Origin: Shinisaurus crocodilurus
Lineage: Eukaryota; Chordata; Lepidosauria; Squamata; Shinisauridae
Length of the DNA: 64,000 bases
Assembly: GCA_021292165.1 (NCBI GenBank)
Contig: CM037888.1
Location: 34,119,091 to 34,183,090 of the forward strand
Direction of reading: 5' to 3'
The notes beneath the pieces are model-generated. The model was given only the letters and a program-made list of their open reading frames with translations, made no database searches and was not told where the DNA came from. Position numbers and translations under genes: made by a program. Below, one piece after another: positions 52,846-64,000 of this stretch; positions within the stretch are counted from its first letter, which is position 1; every line of letters starts with the position of its first letter.

Positions 52846-53759
52846 ACCTCACCTTTCTACTCTTCTTTCCTGTTCTTTCTTCTTTTTTCCTTCTTCTATC
52901 TCTTTACCTTCCCCCTTCTTTGTGTCTCTCCTCTTTCCCATAAAAAACAAGCGATTCTCACTAAGTGAAAATACATAATGTAAAACTACAACACCTGGAG
53001 CTGGGAGGGGAGTGGGCTGTGGGTGGGGAGGGGAGGGGAGGGGGGAGGGGACAAAGTGGGAAATTTGTAGTTAAATAGGTTGTTTTTTTAAAACAAAAAA
53101 ACACCCTGAAAAATCAGACAGATTATTAATAATAAAAATCCCTGATTCCCAAAACATGGCACAGTTATGAAGTCTGGCAAATTCTAGTGATACAACAGAA
53201 ACTGAGTGTAGTTAGTAGTGTTAAATTCTCTGCCTTTTCCAAGTAATGGTGGAGGAATATGGGTATGACCTGGCAGTATCAAGCAAATATAGCCCCCCAA
53301 CTGGAACTCCACTGGACCCAGATCATCATGTGTATCAAATAATCATGGTGAGTTTTCTGCTAATGGTAGAAAGGTTAGGCCTTCAGTGTAGCACCATCCA
53401 CATCTTTACTCACCTTCACAACAAGAAAATTCAGTACCAATTGTCTATGCCAATTCATATTAAATCCAGAAACAGGATCCATATTGGGTCTTCCACTCAT
53501 ATGAAAAAAAGTAGGGCTACAAGCATTAATCAATTTAATTGGTAGATTCATCAACCAATGACAGGAGGATTTTAGGTGGTGGGACTGGAACTGACTGATA
53601 TTTTAAAATATCAGTTTGGCTCTTGCTATTCTCTATAAAAGAGAATGGAAGAATATGAAATATGGGATTTCCTTGTAGCAATTATTGGACTAATTTATTC
53701 ATATTTCCTTCAATATCCTCAGAAGGTACTTAGGTGGAATATTTGTAATATCAAAATTT

Positions 53760-54250
53760 AGAGATTTAGGGAGCAATCCTATACATGTTTAGACAGAAAA
53801 AAGTGCTACAACTCCTGGCATTCCCCTAGCCAGCCATGCTAGGATAGTGCCCTTAATAAATCTAGTGACATAAAGATGATTAGACAAATTTTAAAAACCA
53901 ACAAGTTTAGTCAGTAGTTAGCACGGTTCCACAGAAGGGAAAATATTATGAAATCACATGGGCTGAGATGTGTGTTGTAGTATTTATCCTCTCATACAGT
54001 ACTGAATCTTACCAGATCCACCCCTCCCCCCCCTTTTTAAAGATGCAGCACTAACTAGTAACACCACTATGCTAAACTACAATGCAATTCTATACATGTC
54101 TACTCAGAAGCTAGATTTATTAGTAAGTTCAATAGCACCTACTCCTAAATAAGTGTGTACAGGATTGCAGCTGGGCAGAGCTATCCTATACTCACTTATC
54201 CAAGTCCCACTGAACTCAATGGGGCTTACTTCTGGATACACATGCATTGT
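53760..54250. repeat. Two degenerate foldback-MITE fragments
   Basis: 53,765-53,850 (AGCAATCCTATACATGTTTA, CATTCCCCTAGCCAGCCATG) and 54,078-54,250 (CAATTCTATACATGTCTACT, CAGGATTGCAGC, AATGGGGCTTACTTCTG). Similar fragments occur near 16,100, 36,270, 62,850 and 63,010. Confidence 0.55.
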
Positions 54251-54663
54251 TAGTGGCTTATACATTTCAGCGGAACCTGTGCCGTTCCTGTTGGGATTCT
54301 GGAATGAAACAGCTGTTCCTAGAGACGTTAAGCTCTCTGGATTTATAATCCATGGCACTGGACATGCAGAAGGCTATTTTTGGAAGACACTTTCCTCTTG
54401 TTACAAAGCTGATGTAGTACAGTTAGATTGCTAAAAGCATCCTAAATGTACCCTTAAAGGCTTTTTGTGGAAAGTCATGAACCCAAATAATAATTTTATT
54501 GGCATTTTTTAATTGCTCACCTCAGGCATATTTGTAATTTTACATAAAACGAAGTACTGGTAAATAATTGTAAGTTCTAAAAAACATTTAACTGGCTTGA
54601 TCTTTTGCGGTTTGTAGTGATTTATACAAACAGATTTTTTTCCTTCATGTGTTTTCTCATTAA

Positions 54664-54945
54664 TCATAGAATCATAGAAAAGTAGAGTTGGAAGGGCCTA
54701 CAAGGCCATCAAGTCCAACCCCCTACTCAATGCAGGAATCCAGGTCAAAGCATCCCTGACAGATGGCTGTCCAGCCGCACCTTGAATGCCTCCAGATTGG
54801 GAGAGCTCACCACCTCCCTAGGTAGTTGATTCCATTGTCTTATTGCTCCAACAGTCAGGAGGTTTTTTCCTGATGTTTAGGTGGAATCTAGGTTCCTGTA
54901 ACTTGAGCCCATCATTCCGTGTCCTGCAAACTGGGATGACTGGGA
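54664..54945 (-). mobile_element. CR1 3' fragment
   Basis: Nearly the same sequence as the 3' end of the young CR1 at 26.8 kb ([14 protein letters not shown] remnant, ATTCTATGATT tail), 5'-truncated. Confidence 0.9.
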
Positions 54946-55360
54946 CTACGTAATTACTTTTGCTCACTATGTAACACCTGGTAGTTACCAACAGTGTAAC
55001 TGGCACTCTACAACACATGTGAGAAGGCTCCTACTTGAAGCATTTCAAAAATAAGTAATCAAAACCAAGCATCCCTCCATCCTAGTTTTTAGGGTTCTGT
55101 AAATTATTTTAAGATAGGTTTATGCTTATACAGTGCTAAAGTCACTTCACGTTTCAAGAGTACTGGCTATTAAATCTGCTGTTTTTGCAAATAAATCAAA
55201 CCTTTCAATCAGATATACTTGTGAATCTGCATTACGAATATGTGAACTATTGGCATGAGACTCTCTCTCAACCCCCCCCCCACCAAAGAACAACCCAACC
55301 TCTAAGATAGGTAGATACTCAAGAACCTAGAAAAGGGCTCATAGTTATGCAAACCAAGTG

Positions 55361-55418
55361 GGGCCTGTAACACAATGTTGCATTGTGTCCCCACCAGCTA
55401 AGACTGGGGTCCCCAATG
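55361..55418 (+). repeat. Short relic of the GGACCTGCAACAAAATGTTGCAG family
   Basis: GTGGGGCCTGTAACACAATG and TTGCATTGTGTCCCC only. Confidence 0.5.
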
Positions 55419-56115
55419 TGGTACCCGTGGGCAATAATATGTCCATGGACACTTCCATTGGTGCCTGCCTGGCACCCTGTCCCTCCTGATCTTTAAAATG
55501 TATTTATTTTTAACTGGGAGGCTGGCATGCTGCAAAGTGAAGTGCTGGCCTGTGTGTGTGTTTTCTAAGCATCACCAGTTTGACTTCTGAAATCAGTACT
55601 GGAGCAGAAAACTTTCTGTGAAAACAGTATTGGAGCAGAGAGCCAGTGTGGCGTAGTGGTTAAAGTGTTGGACTGGGACTCGGGAGTCCGCACTCGGCCA
55701 TGAAGCTCATTGGGTGACTTTGGGTCAGTTACTGACTCTCAGCCTAACCTACCTCACAGGCTTGTTGTGAGGATAAAAAGAGAAGAGTAGTATCATGTAA
55801 GCCACCTTGGGTTCCTTGCAGGAAGAAAAAAGGCAGGATATAAATGCAATCAATCAATAAAAACAAAACAAAACTGTGACTTCAAGAGTGGTTTTGTGTT
55901 CTGGAAGTCAGACCCCACTTCTGCTTTGTACTTAGGTTCTTGGAAAAGTTACTTTTCTTTCAGTCTCACCAGTTTGCCTTCTGGGAAATGGGTGTTTTGT
56001 GACTGGTGAAGTTCACCATGGCAGCCATTTTATGAATGGGCAAGCACCACACCCATGGTAGCCATTTTGTGAGAGCACCCATGACTTTTTCAAAAATTCC
56101 AAAAGTGCCCATCAA
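55419..56115. mobile_element. Composite DNA element with internal SINE, copy 2
   Basis: Shares ends and body with 43,965-44,670 (GGTACCCGTGGGCA, GGCATGCTGCAAAG, GTTTTGTGTTCTGGAAGTCA, CACCATGGCAGCCATTTT). It contains a plus-strand family A SINE at 55,641-55,862 in the same place relative to the AAACAAAACTGTGA junction. Confidence 0.6.
55641..55862 (+). mobile_element. tRNA-derived SINE (family A)
   Basis: TGGCGTAGTGGTTAAAGTGT head, CTCTCAGCCTAACCTACCTC, GTAAGCCACCTTGGGTTCCT and a degenerate (AATC/AATA) tail. Confidence 0.85.
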
Positions 56116-56283
56116 CCCATAAAGGATTGATAAAGTAGCTCATGAGTGCTACTGTACAGAACTTCAGCCAGCCTGGAACAGGAACCCAGTAATGCTGTTT
56201 GGAGGTGGTGGGGAGTGCCAAGAACAAAGAAGGGATAAAGGACACCTTTCCTCCTTCCTCCCCAGAGGCTTTCTCCTGCTCTG

Positions 56284-56527
56284 CTGTGTGTGTGTGTGGT
56301 GTAGTGGTGAGAGTGTTGGACTGGGACCCGGGAGATTCGGGTTCTAGTCCCCGCTCGGCCATGAAACTCACTGGGTGACTTTGGGCCAGTCACTGACTCT
56401 CAGCCTAACCTACCTCACAGGGTTGTTGTGAGGATAAAATGGAGAGGTGGAGGAGGATTATGTAAGCCACCTTGGGTTCCTTGCAGGAAAAAAAGGCGGG
56501 GTATAAATATAATAAATAAATAAATAG
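56284..56527 (+). mobile_element. tRNA-derived SINE (family A), best copy
   Basis: GTGGTGTAGTGGTGAGAGTG head (A box), GGGTTCTAGTCCCCGC (B box), CAGCCTAACCTACCTCACAG body, GTAAGCCACCTTGGGTTCCT, then GGCGGGGTATAAATATAATA tail. Confidence 0.9.
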
Positions 56528-57139
56528 CACTAAAGGGCTGCTGTGGCATAACCCCACAATTCAGTTCCCTGGTGTATGTCTGCTTTAGTATATTTAGTGA
56601 GTGTAGAATGTTGAACTGAGTGGAGTGTTGGTAGAGTGTGTGGGGAGAGTTGGGAGTTAGGTTAGTTGGATTACTCGTGTCTTGTCAGGAGTTTTAAGAG
56701 GAATCAGTGATTGTATGAGGAGTGAGAGTATTTGGAGTTATAGGGACTTAGGTTAATTATAAAGTGTTTGGTGTAGGCAGGTTTATAGTTATTTTCTGGA
56801 ACTAAGATTTTGAGAATTAAAATAAACTTATTTTTATTTTGTTTGCTACCCAAATCCTACGTGTCAGCTTGGTGTTATTAACCTGCATTACTTTTAAATC
56901 CACACACACACACACACACACACACAGTATCATAAATTTAAGCTTGATCCTTAATAACCAGTATAATCTTTCCCCTCATTAGTAGGGGAAAGGTTTCATT
57001 TGACCCTCCCCTCAGGTTTTTAAGTGTTGATGCTTAGCCTGAAAAGGGTTTATGCGCCTGGTCCTAAAGTGAAAAGGGCCATGTCTGTCGCAGCTGCCAA
57101 CCCCAAACCTGAGCATTTTAGCACTAGATAGCAGGGGCA

Positions 57140-57149
57140 GGCGCGCGCG

Positions 57150-57193
<44 letters not shown>
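57140..57193. repeat. (GC)n(CA)n microsatellite
   Basis: Pure alternating GC then CA. Z-DNA-prone. Confidence 0.95.
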
Positions 57194-57194
<1 letters not shown>

Positions 57195-57924
57195 GGTACT
57201 GGACACTGAAACATCCCATGTAGAGTGGAGGTTTTTTTAACCTCATAGTACACATTCCCCCACTCCCGCCAACCTTAAACCCTGCCCCCTGCCCCCAAGC
57301 TTACTATAAGCTTGAGCAGGTTAATTCAGCCTTGAAAAATAAGCCCACAAATGTTACTAGCCTACAAAAAATGTACTAGTCTGCTTGGGGCGGGGAGGCT
57401 GGCAGGCAGAGGAGGGATGGAGAGCTATGTGCCTCCTGCACCAGCCTGCTGCATTTTTATGCTGGGCTCAGAGGGGGGACAGAGCACTCCTCCACTAGCC
57501 CACTCCCTTACTCACCTGCATGGAATTCCTTGCCAGCTAGGTTATTGTTACTAGGTTAGTGCTTAAATAAAAGAGCCGTTCCCCCCCCCCACACTATTCC
57601 CCATTTTGCTTTTTGTGGGGTGGAGGCTGTTTTCAACTAACATTCTAGCATTCCTTGTTTCAATTGCTCAAATCCACAGACTTAAATGATAAGACTCAAA
57701 GCAGTTTGCCTAACCTCTGGTTTCTTTAGTCTCCCCTGCCCCCGCCCCGGATAGGCTGCACTGCCATCCTCATTTTGTAAGCTCAATGTCTGTTAATACA
57801 TAAACTTTTATATTTCTGTATACTAGGCGAGTCCCTCAAGTATGTCAAAATTACTTATTTTTAGGTGGCCCCGTTTTGCTTCTAAAGTGATAGTCATTCA
57901 AACACTTGACTTTGCTGTTAAGAT

Positions 57925-58048
57925 CAGGGGTGGCAATTTGTGGCCCTCCAGATGTTTTGGCCTCAGCCCTTGCCAGCATAGCCAATGGTGAGGGATGATG
58001 GGAGTTGTAGGCCAAAACATCTGGAGGGCCACAAGCTGCCCATCCCTA
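57925..58048. mobile_element. hAT-like MITE, second family (about 124 bp)
   Basis: CAGGGGTGGCAATTTGTGGC, CTCCAGATGTTTTGGCC, and the inverse. Target duplication not recognisable. Confidence 0.75.
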
Positions 58049-58065
58049 TAATTAGATGGAACAAG

Positions 58066-58250
58066 TGGGATTTGCAATTAAGTGTTGCGGTGTGGAGTTC
58101 TCCTGTTTAGGATTCCAGCCAGCTGTGCCCTCTTCCAGGATACTCCATCCCACCCTACACCTCCTTATTATATCTTCCGACAGACACTTTGCAATCTATG
58201 GCCACTGAGCATGCTCAGTCATTAGGGGGGAAACCCTAAGAAGGTTCAAT
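58066..58250 (+). repeat. Dispersed repeat, GGACCTGCAACAAAATGTTGCAG family, copy 4
   Basis: GTGGGATTTGCAATTAAGTG start, ATTCCAGCCAGCTGTGCCCT, GCCACTGAGCATGCTCAGTC. Confidence 0.6.
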
Positions 58251-58254
58251 AAAG

Positions 58255-59245
58255 ATTTATTTTATTTTATTTATTAAAATATTTCTAACCCACCCTATAT
58301 CAATTGGCCTCAGAGTGGGGTACAATAACAAAAACAATTTCAATATAAAATCAATCTATTATAATCATCAGCAGCCCAAGCAAACAAATCAATTACAGAG
58401 CGACAGCCAATAAGACACAAACGCTTTGCTAAATAGGTAAGCCTTGGTGCAGAGAGGTTTCAGCGAAATATTCAGCCAGCCAAGGCTCCCAAGGGGAAGG
58501 CACCACAGCCAAGGCTTCCTCATGTCTCCACAAAATGGATGGCTCCCAGCAGTGGGACACAGCGAGGAGCCCCCTCAACAGATTTCAATACTTGGATGGG
58601 TGTATACAGGGAGAGGTGCTTCCTCAAACATTGGTCCCAAGCAATTTAGGGTTTTAAGCATAATCACAAACACCTTGAACTCACACCAGAAGCATACTGG
58701 AAGCCTATGCAATTCCTTTAAGACCGGTATTATTTGGTTTCTATTTTTTTTTTTTTAATTTACAGCATTTTTACCCCACTCTTCAGCCAGAAAAGGCTCC
58801 CAGAGTGGCTTACAAAGATTAATATTAGACAGTCCCTGCCCTCAGGCTTACAATCTAAAAGACATGATACAAAAGGAAAAGGGATTGGGAGGGAGGAGGA
58901 AGAAAGCAAAATTCAGGCACCAGTTCTTAGTTAGTTAGTTATATGATGTTCCCAACAGCAACCTAGCCGCCGCATTCTGCACTAGCTACAGCTTCCATGT
59001 TGTCCTCAGGGGCAGCCCCATGTGGACAGGATTGCAGTAATCTAATCAGAAAGTTACCAGTGCATGAACTACTGTGGCCCAATTATCCCTGTCTAGTAAT
59101 AGTTGTAGCTGGCAGGCTAACCAAAGCTTGCCAGTAGCACTCTGCGCCACTAAGGCTACCTGAGACTCCAGTGACAAAGGTGAATCTAGGAGTACTTCCA
59201 AGATAGATAACCGCTCCTTCAGAGGGAATGCAACCTCATCTAGGG
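58255..59245 (-). mobile_element. L2-clade LINE fragment with a nested repeat
   Basis: The minus strand of 58,955-59,240 has decayed L2 ORF2 sequence. It corresponds to the block GSSYALVT.RLDYCNALY and the region after it, with CTAGCCGCCGCATTCTGCAC the reverse of its QNAAARL codons. 58,742-58,930, starting with a poly-T and reading GCATTTTTACCCCACTCTTC, is a separate element inserted in it. The left end is an L2-like tail (TTTATTTATTAAAATATTTC). Confidence 0.6.
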
Positions 59246-60249
59246 CAAGTTGCTTACGTTTTGTACTTATGCAAACCTTGGTGTTCTCTCATGCCTGTCA
59301 AAACTTCTCTCTTGTGCATGGATGGTCCATTTTGGCTACAGTAATTACTAACAAAATTGAGATCACTATCAGTATATGATAATCACCATCATGAAGTCCC
59401 AACTACAGACTACTGTAAATCCTCAGCCCTTCTTTGTTATGGGTTTTCAGGAAAACCCCCAAAAACACATTTCTTGCTTTTTCTCTGTCATCACATCCAT
59501 GTTAGACACCCTGTTCCAGGGAGGAGGGGGGCAACCTTTTTGGCAAGGATGCCCCAGGGCAAGTCCAAAATATGAATGCAAGCCACTATAGTATACACTG
59601 CAGCCCGCTATGGCTTTGACTCTCAAGTCCCACAGGTCTTCTTGCTCCCATATAGATATGCCTCACAAGTCGGTCACACATGCCATATTCTATGGGAATA
59701 CATGTCAGATGCGACATGCTGCAGTAATAATGCTGTTGCAAGCTCCTGGAACTGTTGGCTATGGCTTCACCAGCAAAGAGGGCTGGAAACCCCTTGGACT
59801 TTATTTAAGTCTAGCCCACTGTATATGTCTGAAAAATAATTCTAGTCTATGATTGGCCAAAACATTAAAAATCTTTTTCTTCCTCCAAAGAGACGAAGAA
59901 AATCCTTCCTTCCAGCCCCTCAAAGTCTCATCCTGTAAGTGACATTCATAGATCATAGAGTTCTAAATCATTATCACCAACAGCTAGCTTAAATATCCTC
60001 TTTATTAACAAAGTCACTCTTATTTTCAGAGCAAAAAAAAACTTCTGAAGAGTGGAGAATGCAGGCCGGGGGGATTTGGAGGCAGCATGGTCAGTGCACC
60101 CATGACAGGCTGAAGAAAAGGTCTTGGGGGTACCAGTCAGACAATGAATCTTCAATTATGGAATCACCTTTGTCACTTTCATCAAATTCTATAACAATTG
60201 TCTTCTCCCCAAAGAACTGTGTAAAACATCACATAACTAGTGTGATTGG

Positions 60250-60890
60250 TGAAGGGTCAGGACTGCAGTTCAAGATTAGTAAATACCTAGCAAACTTAAA
60301 TGAGTTCTTCAGGGGGCAAATGAATTGCATGCAAGTGTACTTTAGAACCTCTATCATCTTTGACAAATCTTGGAGAACGAGATGCAGCAGGACTGGAGAC
60401 AGATAAATGTTGTCCCAATCTTCCAAAAGGGGGAACAGGAGAATCCAGGGAACTGGCTTTGTCTCATTTCCTAGGCAGTCTAGCTTTGATAGCAAGGAAG
60501 ATACTAGAACAGAAAAGAAGAGGTTGAAAGCATCTTGATAGCAATGCAGTGATCAGAAGCCAGTATGGGTTTAAGAATAAATCCTGCCAGACAAATCATC
60601 TTTCTTTCTTTTACTTGGCTACTAGCTTAGTGGATTGTGGGAATACTGTGGACATCTTGATTTCAGCAAAGCATTTGACCATGTTCCACATATTTTGGTT
60701 AGCAAACTGATTAAATCTAGCAAACTGAGCTAGATGATAATACCAAGTGGATTCACAGCTTGTTGGAAAACCATACTCAGAATGTTCATGCATGGATCCT
60801 CATCAAACTGCAGGAACATTTTGAATGGGGTGCTGCAGAACTCTGCCCTGGGCCTGATATTCTTCAATATTTTTTATCAATCACTTAGAT
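60250..60890 (+). mobile_element. CR1 RT fragment
   Basis: Decayed CR1 ORF2: SKYLANLNEFF, ILDKSWRT-like, VVPIFQKGEQEN-like, then [24 protein letters not shown] and FSKAFDHVP near 60,665. Confidence 0.65.
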
Positions 60891-60939
60891 CAGCTTTCTC
60901 CAACCTGGTGCTCCTGGTTGGCCATCCCTGTTGGGCCTA

Positions 60940-61700
60940 GATGGTATCCACCTCAGAGATCTTAAAAGAACTCAAATGTGAAATCGCTATTCTTCTAACA
61001 AAAATTTGTAACTTGTCCATAGGATCAGCTTCTGTACCTGAGGACTGGAAAGTGGCCATGAGGTATGCAGGAAATTCCAGGTCAGCGTAACATTTGTTCT
61101 GGGTAAATTGGTAGAAAGCATGATTAAAGATAAAATTATCAAGCATAAAGAAGAACCAGTCTTGCTGAAGAAGAATCAACATGATCAGAAGAATCAACAT
61201 GATCTCTGCAAAGGAAGTCCCATCTCACTAACAATTTAGAATTCTTTGAAAGTGTCAACAAGCATGTGGATAAAGGTTGCCCACTAGATATTATGTACTC
61301 GGGTCTTTCAAAGAGTGACAAAGCCCCTTACCAATGGCTCCTGAGCAAATTTAGCAGTCATGGGATAAAATGTTGAGTCCTTTTGTGGACTGTTAAAGAA
61401 CAGGAAGTGGAAAGCAGGAATAAATCACCAGTTCCTACAGTGCAGGGGTGTTAGAAATGACGCCTCCCAAGGATCTATGTTAGGCTCTGTGCTTTTTAAC
61501 TTGTTTTAAATGATCTGGAATTAGAGGTGAGCAGTAAGATGCAAAGTTTGGAGATAACACCAAATTATTAGAGTGGTTAAAAAAAGGGAATTGCAAAAAG
61601 CCCCAAAAGGATCTCTCCCAAACTAGATAAATGGGCATTAAAATAGCAAATAGGAACAATGTAATTAAATGAAAAGTGACGTTGGAGGGGAAATTGTAAC
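60940..61700 (+). mobile_element. CR1 RT fragment, same subfamily as 9.7 kb
   Basis: DGIHLRDLKELK-like start, VPEDWKVAMR, KDKIIKHKEEPVLL and on to NDLELEVSS-like near 61,520, ending near the CKVTLE-like block at 61,680. Many stops. Confidence 0.7.
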
Positions 61701-61754
61701 TTCACATACACACTGATGTAGTCTGAGCTGGCAGTGAACAACCTTAGGGATCTT

Positions 61755-61975
61755 AGGATTGTGTTGAAAACGACTGAGCATGTGGCAGCATGGGTTGTTA
61801 GGGTTATGCTCGGGTTGTTTAACCCTCACGATGCTTGGGTTTGCATGACATGATAAGCCACAGTGTGCCCCCACCATGGCTTGCATATTCAAAATGGCAG
61901 CCAGCAAGCATCTCAGCCCCGCAGGTGAATTAACCAACAGTGGCTTATCGTGATGTGTGAACTGGCCCTTAGCCT
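61755..61975. mobile_element. Foldback MITE with internal palindromes
   Basis: GGGTTGTTAGGGTTATGCTC and GGGTTGTTTAACCCTCACG in the left half, AAGCCACAGTGTG/CCACCATGGCTTG, CATATTCAAAATGGCAGCC, and the end GATGTGTGAACTGGCCC. Confidence 0.6.
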
Positions 61976-63139
61976 CAGCTTCATATATGTTTAAATGGGA
62001 GTATTAATTACCTACCTCATATGTCTCAATGAAATAATTATTGGACAGCACTTTCCATACTATGAAGTGATACTTGGAAATGGAAAATGGAAACAAGAAT
62101 GTAGGAATCTGCTTCCTTAAATTAAAGACCACATTCAAAATATCAGTTAGGAAAGATCTCTGCAGATGTTATGGTGGCCCAGGAGCTTCCATCTTTCATA
62201 AACAGTATGTTCTTAAGCTAGATCTTTTTCTTCCCAATAACGAAGACTGATCAGGAAAGAACACAAAAGGAGAATGGAAAGGTTAGAGATCTGTGCAGAA
62301 GTTACAAATGTTTTTTAAGCGGCTTAAATATGACACTGTGCAAGTGGACTTCTATTTGCATGACGGGTTTTCCCCATCCTCTCCTCCTCCCTGCATGCAG
62401 ATTTGGGGGCACAAGGGGGGCTGCAGGGGGGAAGGAAATCCCTTCCACCAGCAGTTTCCGCTCTGCTGGAGGAAGTACATTGTTGGATTCTAGTCAGCGT
62501 AACTTTCCTGCATTACATTCTTCAAGGTTAAGGTCATGATTAAACCTCATACAGTACATAGTTGTTCTAACCATTAGAAAAACATTGATTTTTTACATGT
62601 CACATGTCAACGCTGCTATTAGTATTCTACATGGCATCTACCCATAACAAAAGCATAAGGCCCAGAGAGGTGAAGCTACTTGCCCAAGGTCACACATGTC
62701 AATAATGATTTGACTCTGCTCTTCTAAGCCCCTAGCCATACATTCTATGGCATCTTGAGTTTTGTCCCTAAATAGGTCTTTTTCTAGAAAACTAAGTAAA
62801 ACTGAATGTGACATGACTCTCCGCCCACTCATCCACCAGAAAGCAACACTCCTAATCCTAAATATATTTACTTGGAAGCAGGTACTGATTCCATTGGAAT
62901 TCATTTCCAATAAGTGTGCTGAATATTTCATGAATATTGCAGCCTAAGGGAGATTTGTATGAAAAGCTAAGCCACTGATGTACTACTTCTATAAGTTTTT
63001 TTGCTCTGATCCTAAATACTTACTTGGAAGTACATTACACTGAAATGAATAAGAATTACTTCCAGGCAAGTGTTCCTGTGTACAGAACACGGTGTAGGGA
63101 GGGTTAGGGGAGAAGGAGACACATTATTTTGACACATTA

Positions 63140-63440
63140 GAATAAAATAGGAAGGGGCCTATGAAGCTATTGAGTCCAAGCCCCTGCTCAATGTAGAATC
63201 CAAGTTAAAGCATCCCTGACAGATGGCTGTCCAGCCGCATATTGAATGCCTCCAGTGTGGGAAAGCCCACCACCTCCCTAGGTAATTGGTTCCATTGGCG
63301 TATTGCGCTAACACTCAGGAAGTTTTTCCTGATGTTCAGCCGGAATCTGGCTTCCTGTAACTTGAGCACATTATTCCATGTCCTGCTCTCTGGGATGGTC
63401 ACGAAGAGATCCTGGCCCTCCTCTGTGTGACAACCTTTCA
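63140..63440 (-). mobile_element. CR1 3' fragment
   Basis: Minus frame [58 protein letters not shown]: the intact-looking CR1 C-terminus. Truncated 5'. Confidence 0.9.
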
Positions 63441-63444
63441 CGGA

Positions 63445-63480
63445 CTTGAAAAGCGCTATCTGTGAAAAGCGCTATCTGTG
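63445..63480. repeat. 18-bp tandem duplication
   Basis: GTGAAAAGCGCTATCT-type unit twice in a row, next to the CR1 fragment's truncation point. Confidence 0.7.
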
Positions 63481-63924
63481 GAGAAAAAGCGTCAGAGTTT
63501 CCTGCACCACACACACACACCTCCTCACGTGTAAACAAGTATAATCCCAGCTGGGGGCGGGGAAATGCAAAATGTACACAGCTTCCTCTGATGGCGCCTC
63601 AGAGGCTCCCATATCTTGATGTCTCCGGTGCCACAGCCATTCGCATGCAAATGTGGCCCAAGCCCTCTAGTCATGAGCCACCACTCTCCTGCCTGGGCCA
63701 GATGAAGTTCATCCTAATTGGCTAAAGACACCTGGGCTACTGAAAGGAGGGGGGGGGGGAATCTATACTGCTGAGGCAGCCCTGAAGAGGACCACCAACC
63801 ACCAAGCAAAGGAGAGTAAGTGCTTAGGTATTTATGTAGTAAAGGAACTAGCTTTGTTGTTTTATAGCTCTACTGAGTGTCTCCCCACCTTTTCTCCTTC
63901 CCTCATTTCCCACCTTTTGTTGTA

Positions 63925-64000
63925 TTTATTTATTTATTTATTTATTTCATTTATATACCGCCCCACAGCCGAAGCTCTCTGGGCGGTTCACAATACTTTA
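63925..64000 (-). mobile_element. LINE/SINE 3' tail entering the window edge
   Basis: (TTTA)n followed by TATACCGCCCCACAGCCGAA and CTCTGGGCGGTTCACAA. Confidence 0.75.

Overview
The window is vertebrate nuclear DNA, most probably from a squamate reptile (lizard or snake). The evidence is the mixture of repeats: CR1 and L2-clade LINEs, an L1-type fragment, tRNA-derived SINEs, many short hAT, Tigger/pogo and foldback elements, a PIF/Harbinger relic and a Helitron-like element. They lie in and around two spliced, strongly conserved genes. Species-level assignment is not possible from this window.

Both genes are on the minus strand. CTDSPL2 (CTD small-phosphatase-like 2, HAD-family phosphatase) occupies about 22-48.6 kb. 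All 12 of its coding exons can be placed with phase-consistent splice sites, giving a 465-residue protein. Its non-coding first exon and promoter are not in the window, so 48.6-64 kb is read as intron 1. EIF3J (translation initiation factor eIF3 subunit J) lies downstream. Its CpG-island promoter and start codon are near 12.06 kb, and six coding exons (186 residues) end at 4,284. The last roughly 70 residues should lie beyond coordinate 1. The order and shared orientation CTDSPL2 then EIF3J match my recollection of the human 15q locus.

Layout: 1-4,283 EIF3J intron with a decayed CR1 (ORF1 and RT remnants), an hAT MITE and an L1-type RT fragment; 4,284-5,834 EIF3J exons 3-6; 5,835-11,816 EIF3J intron 2 with MITEs, a local duplication and a CR1; 11,400-12,880 CpG island with EIF3J exons 1-2; 12,880-22,000 intergenic, with a Harbinger transposase relic, a 114-bp hAT MITE and a 2-kb L2-type LINE; 22,000-25,098 CTDSPL2 3' UTR and 3' flank; 25,099-48,614 CTDSPL2 exons and introns; 48,615-64,000 intron 1, with more SINE, MITE, LINE and CR1 copies.

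The most interesting non-genic structures are four. A Helitron-like element of about 2.3 kb in CTDSPL2 intron 8 carries a G-rich minisatellite with a higher-order period of about 210 bp. An 886-bp TIR element lies only 29 bp upstream of the CTDSPL2 terminal-exon splice acceptor. A set of near-identical hAT MITEs keeps 8-bp target duplications. A group of foldback elements keeps hairpin form while the stem sequence differs between copies. No bacterial operon, CRISPR array, rRNA or intact tRNA gene was seen.
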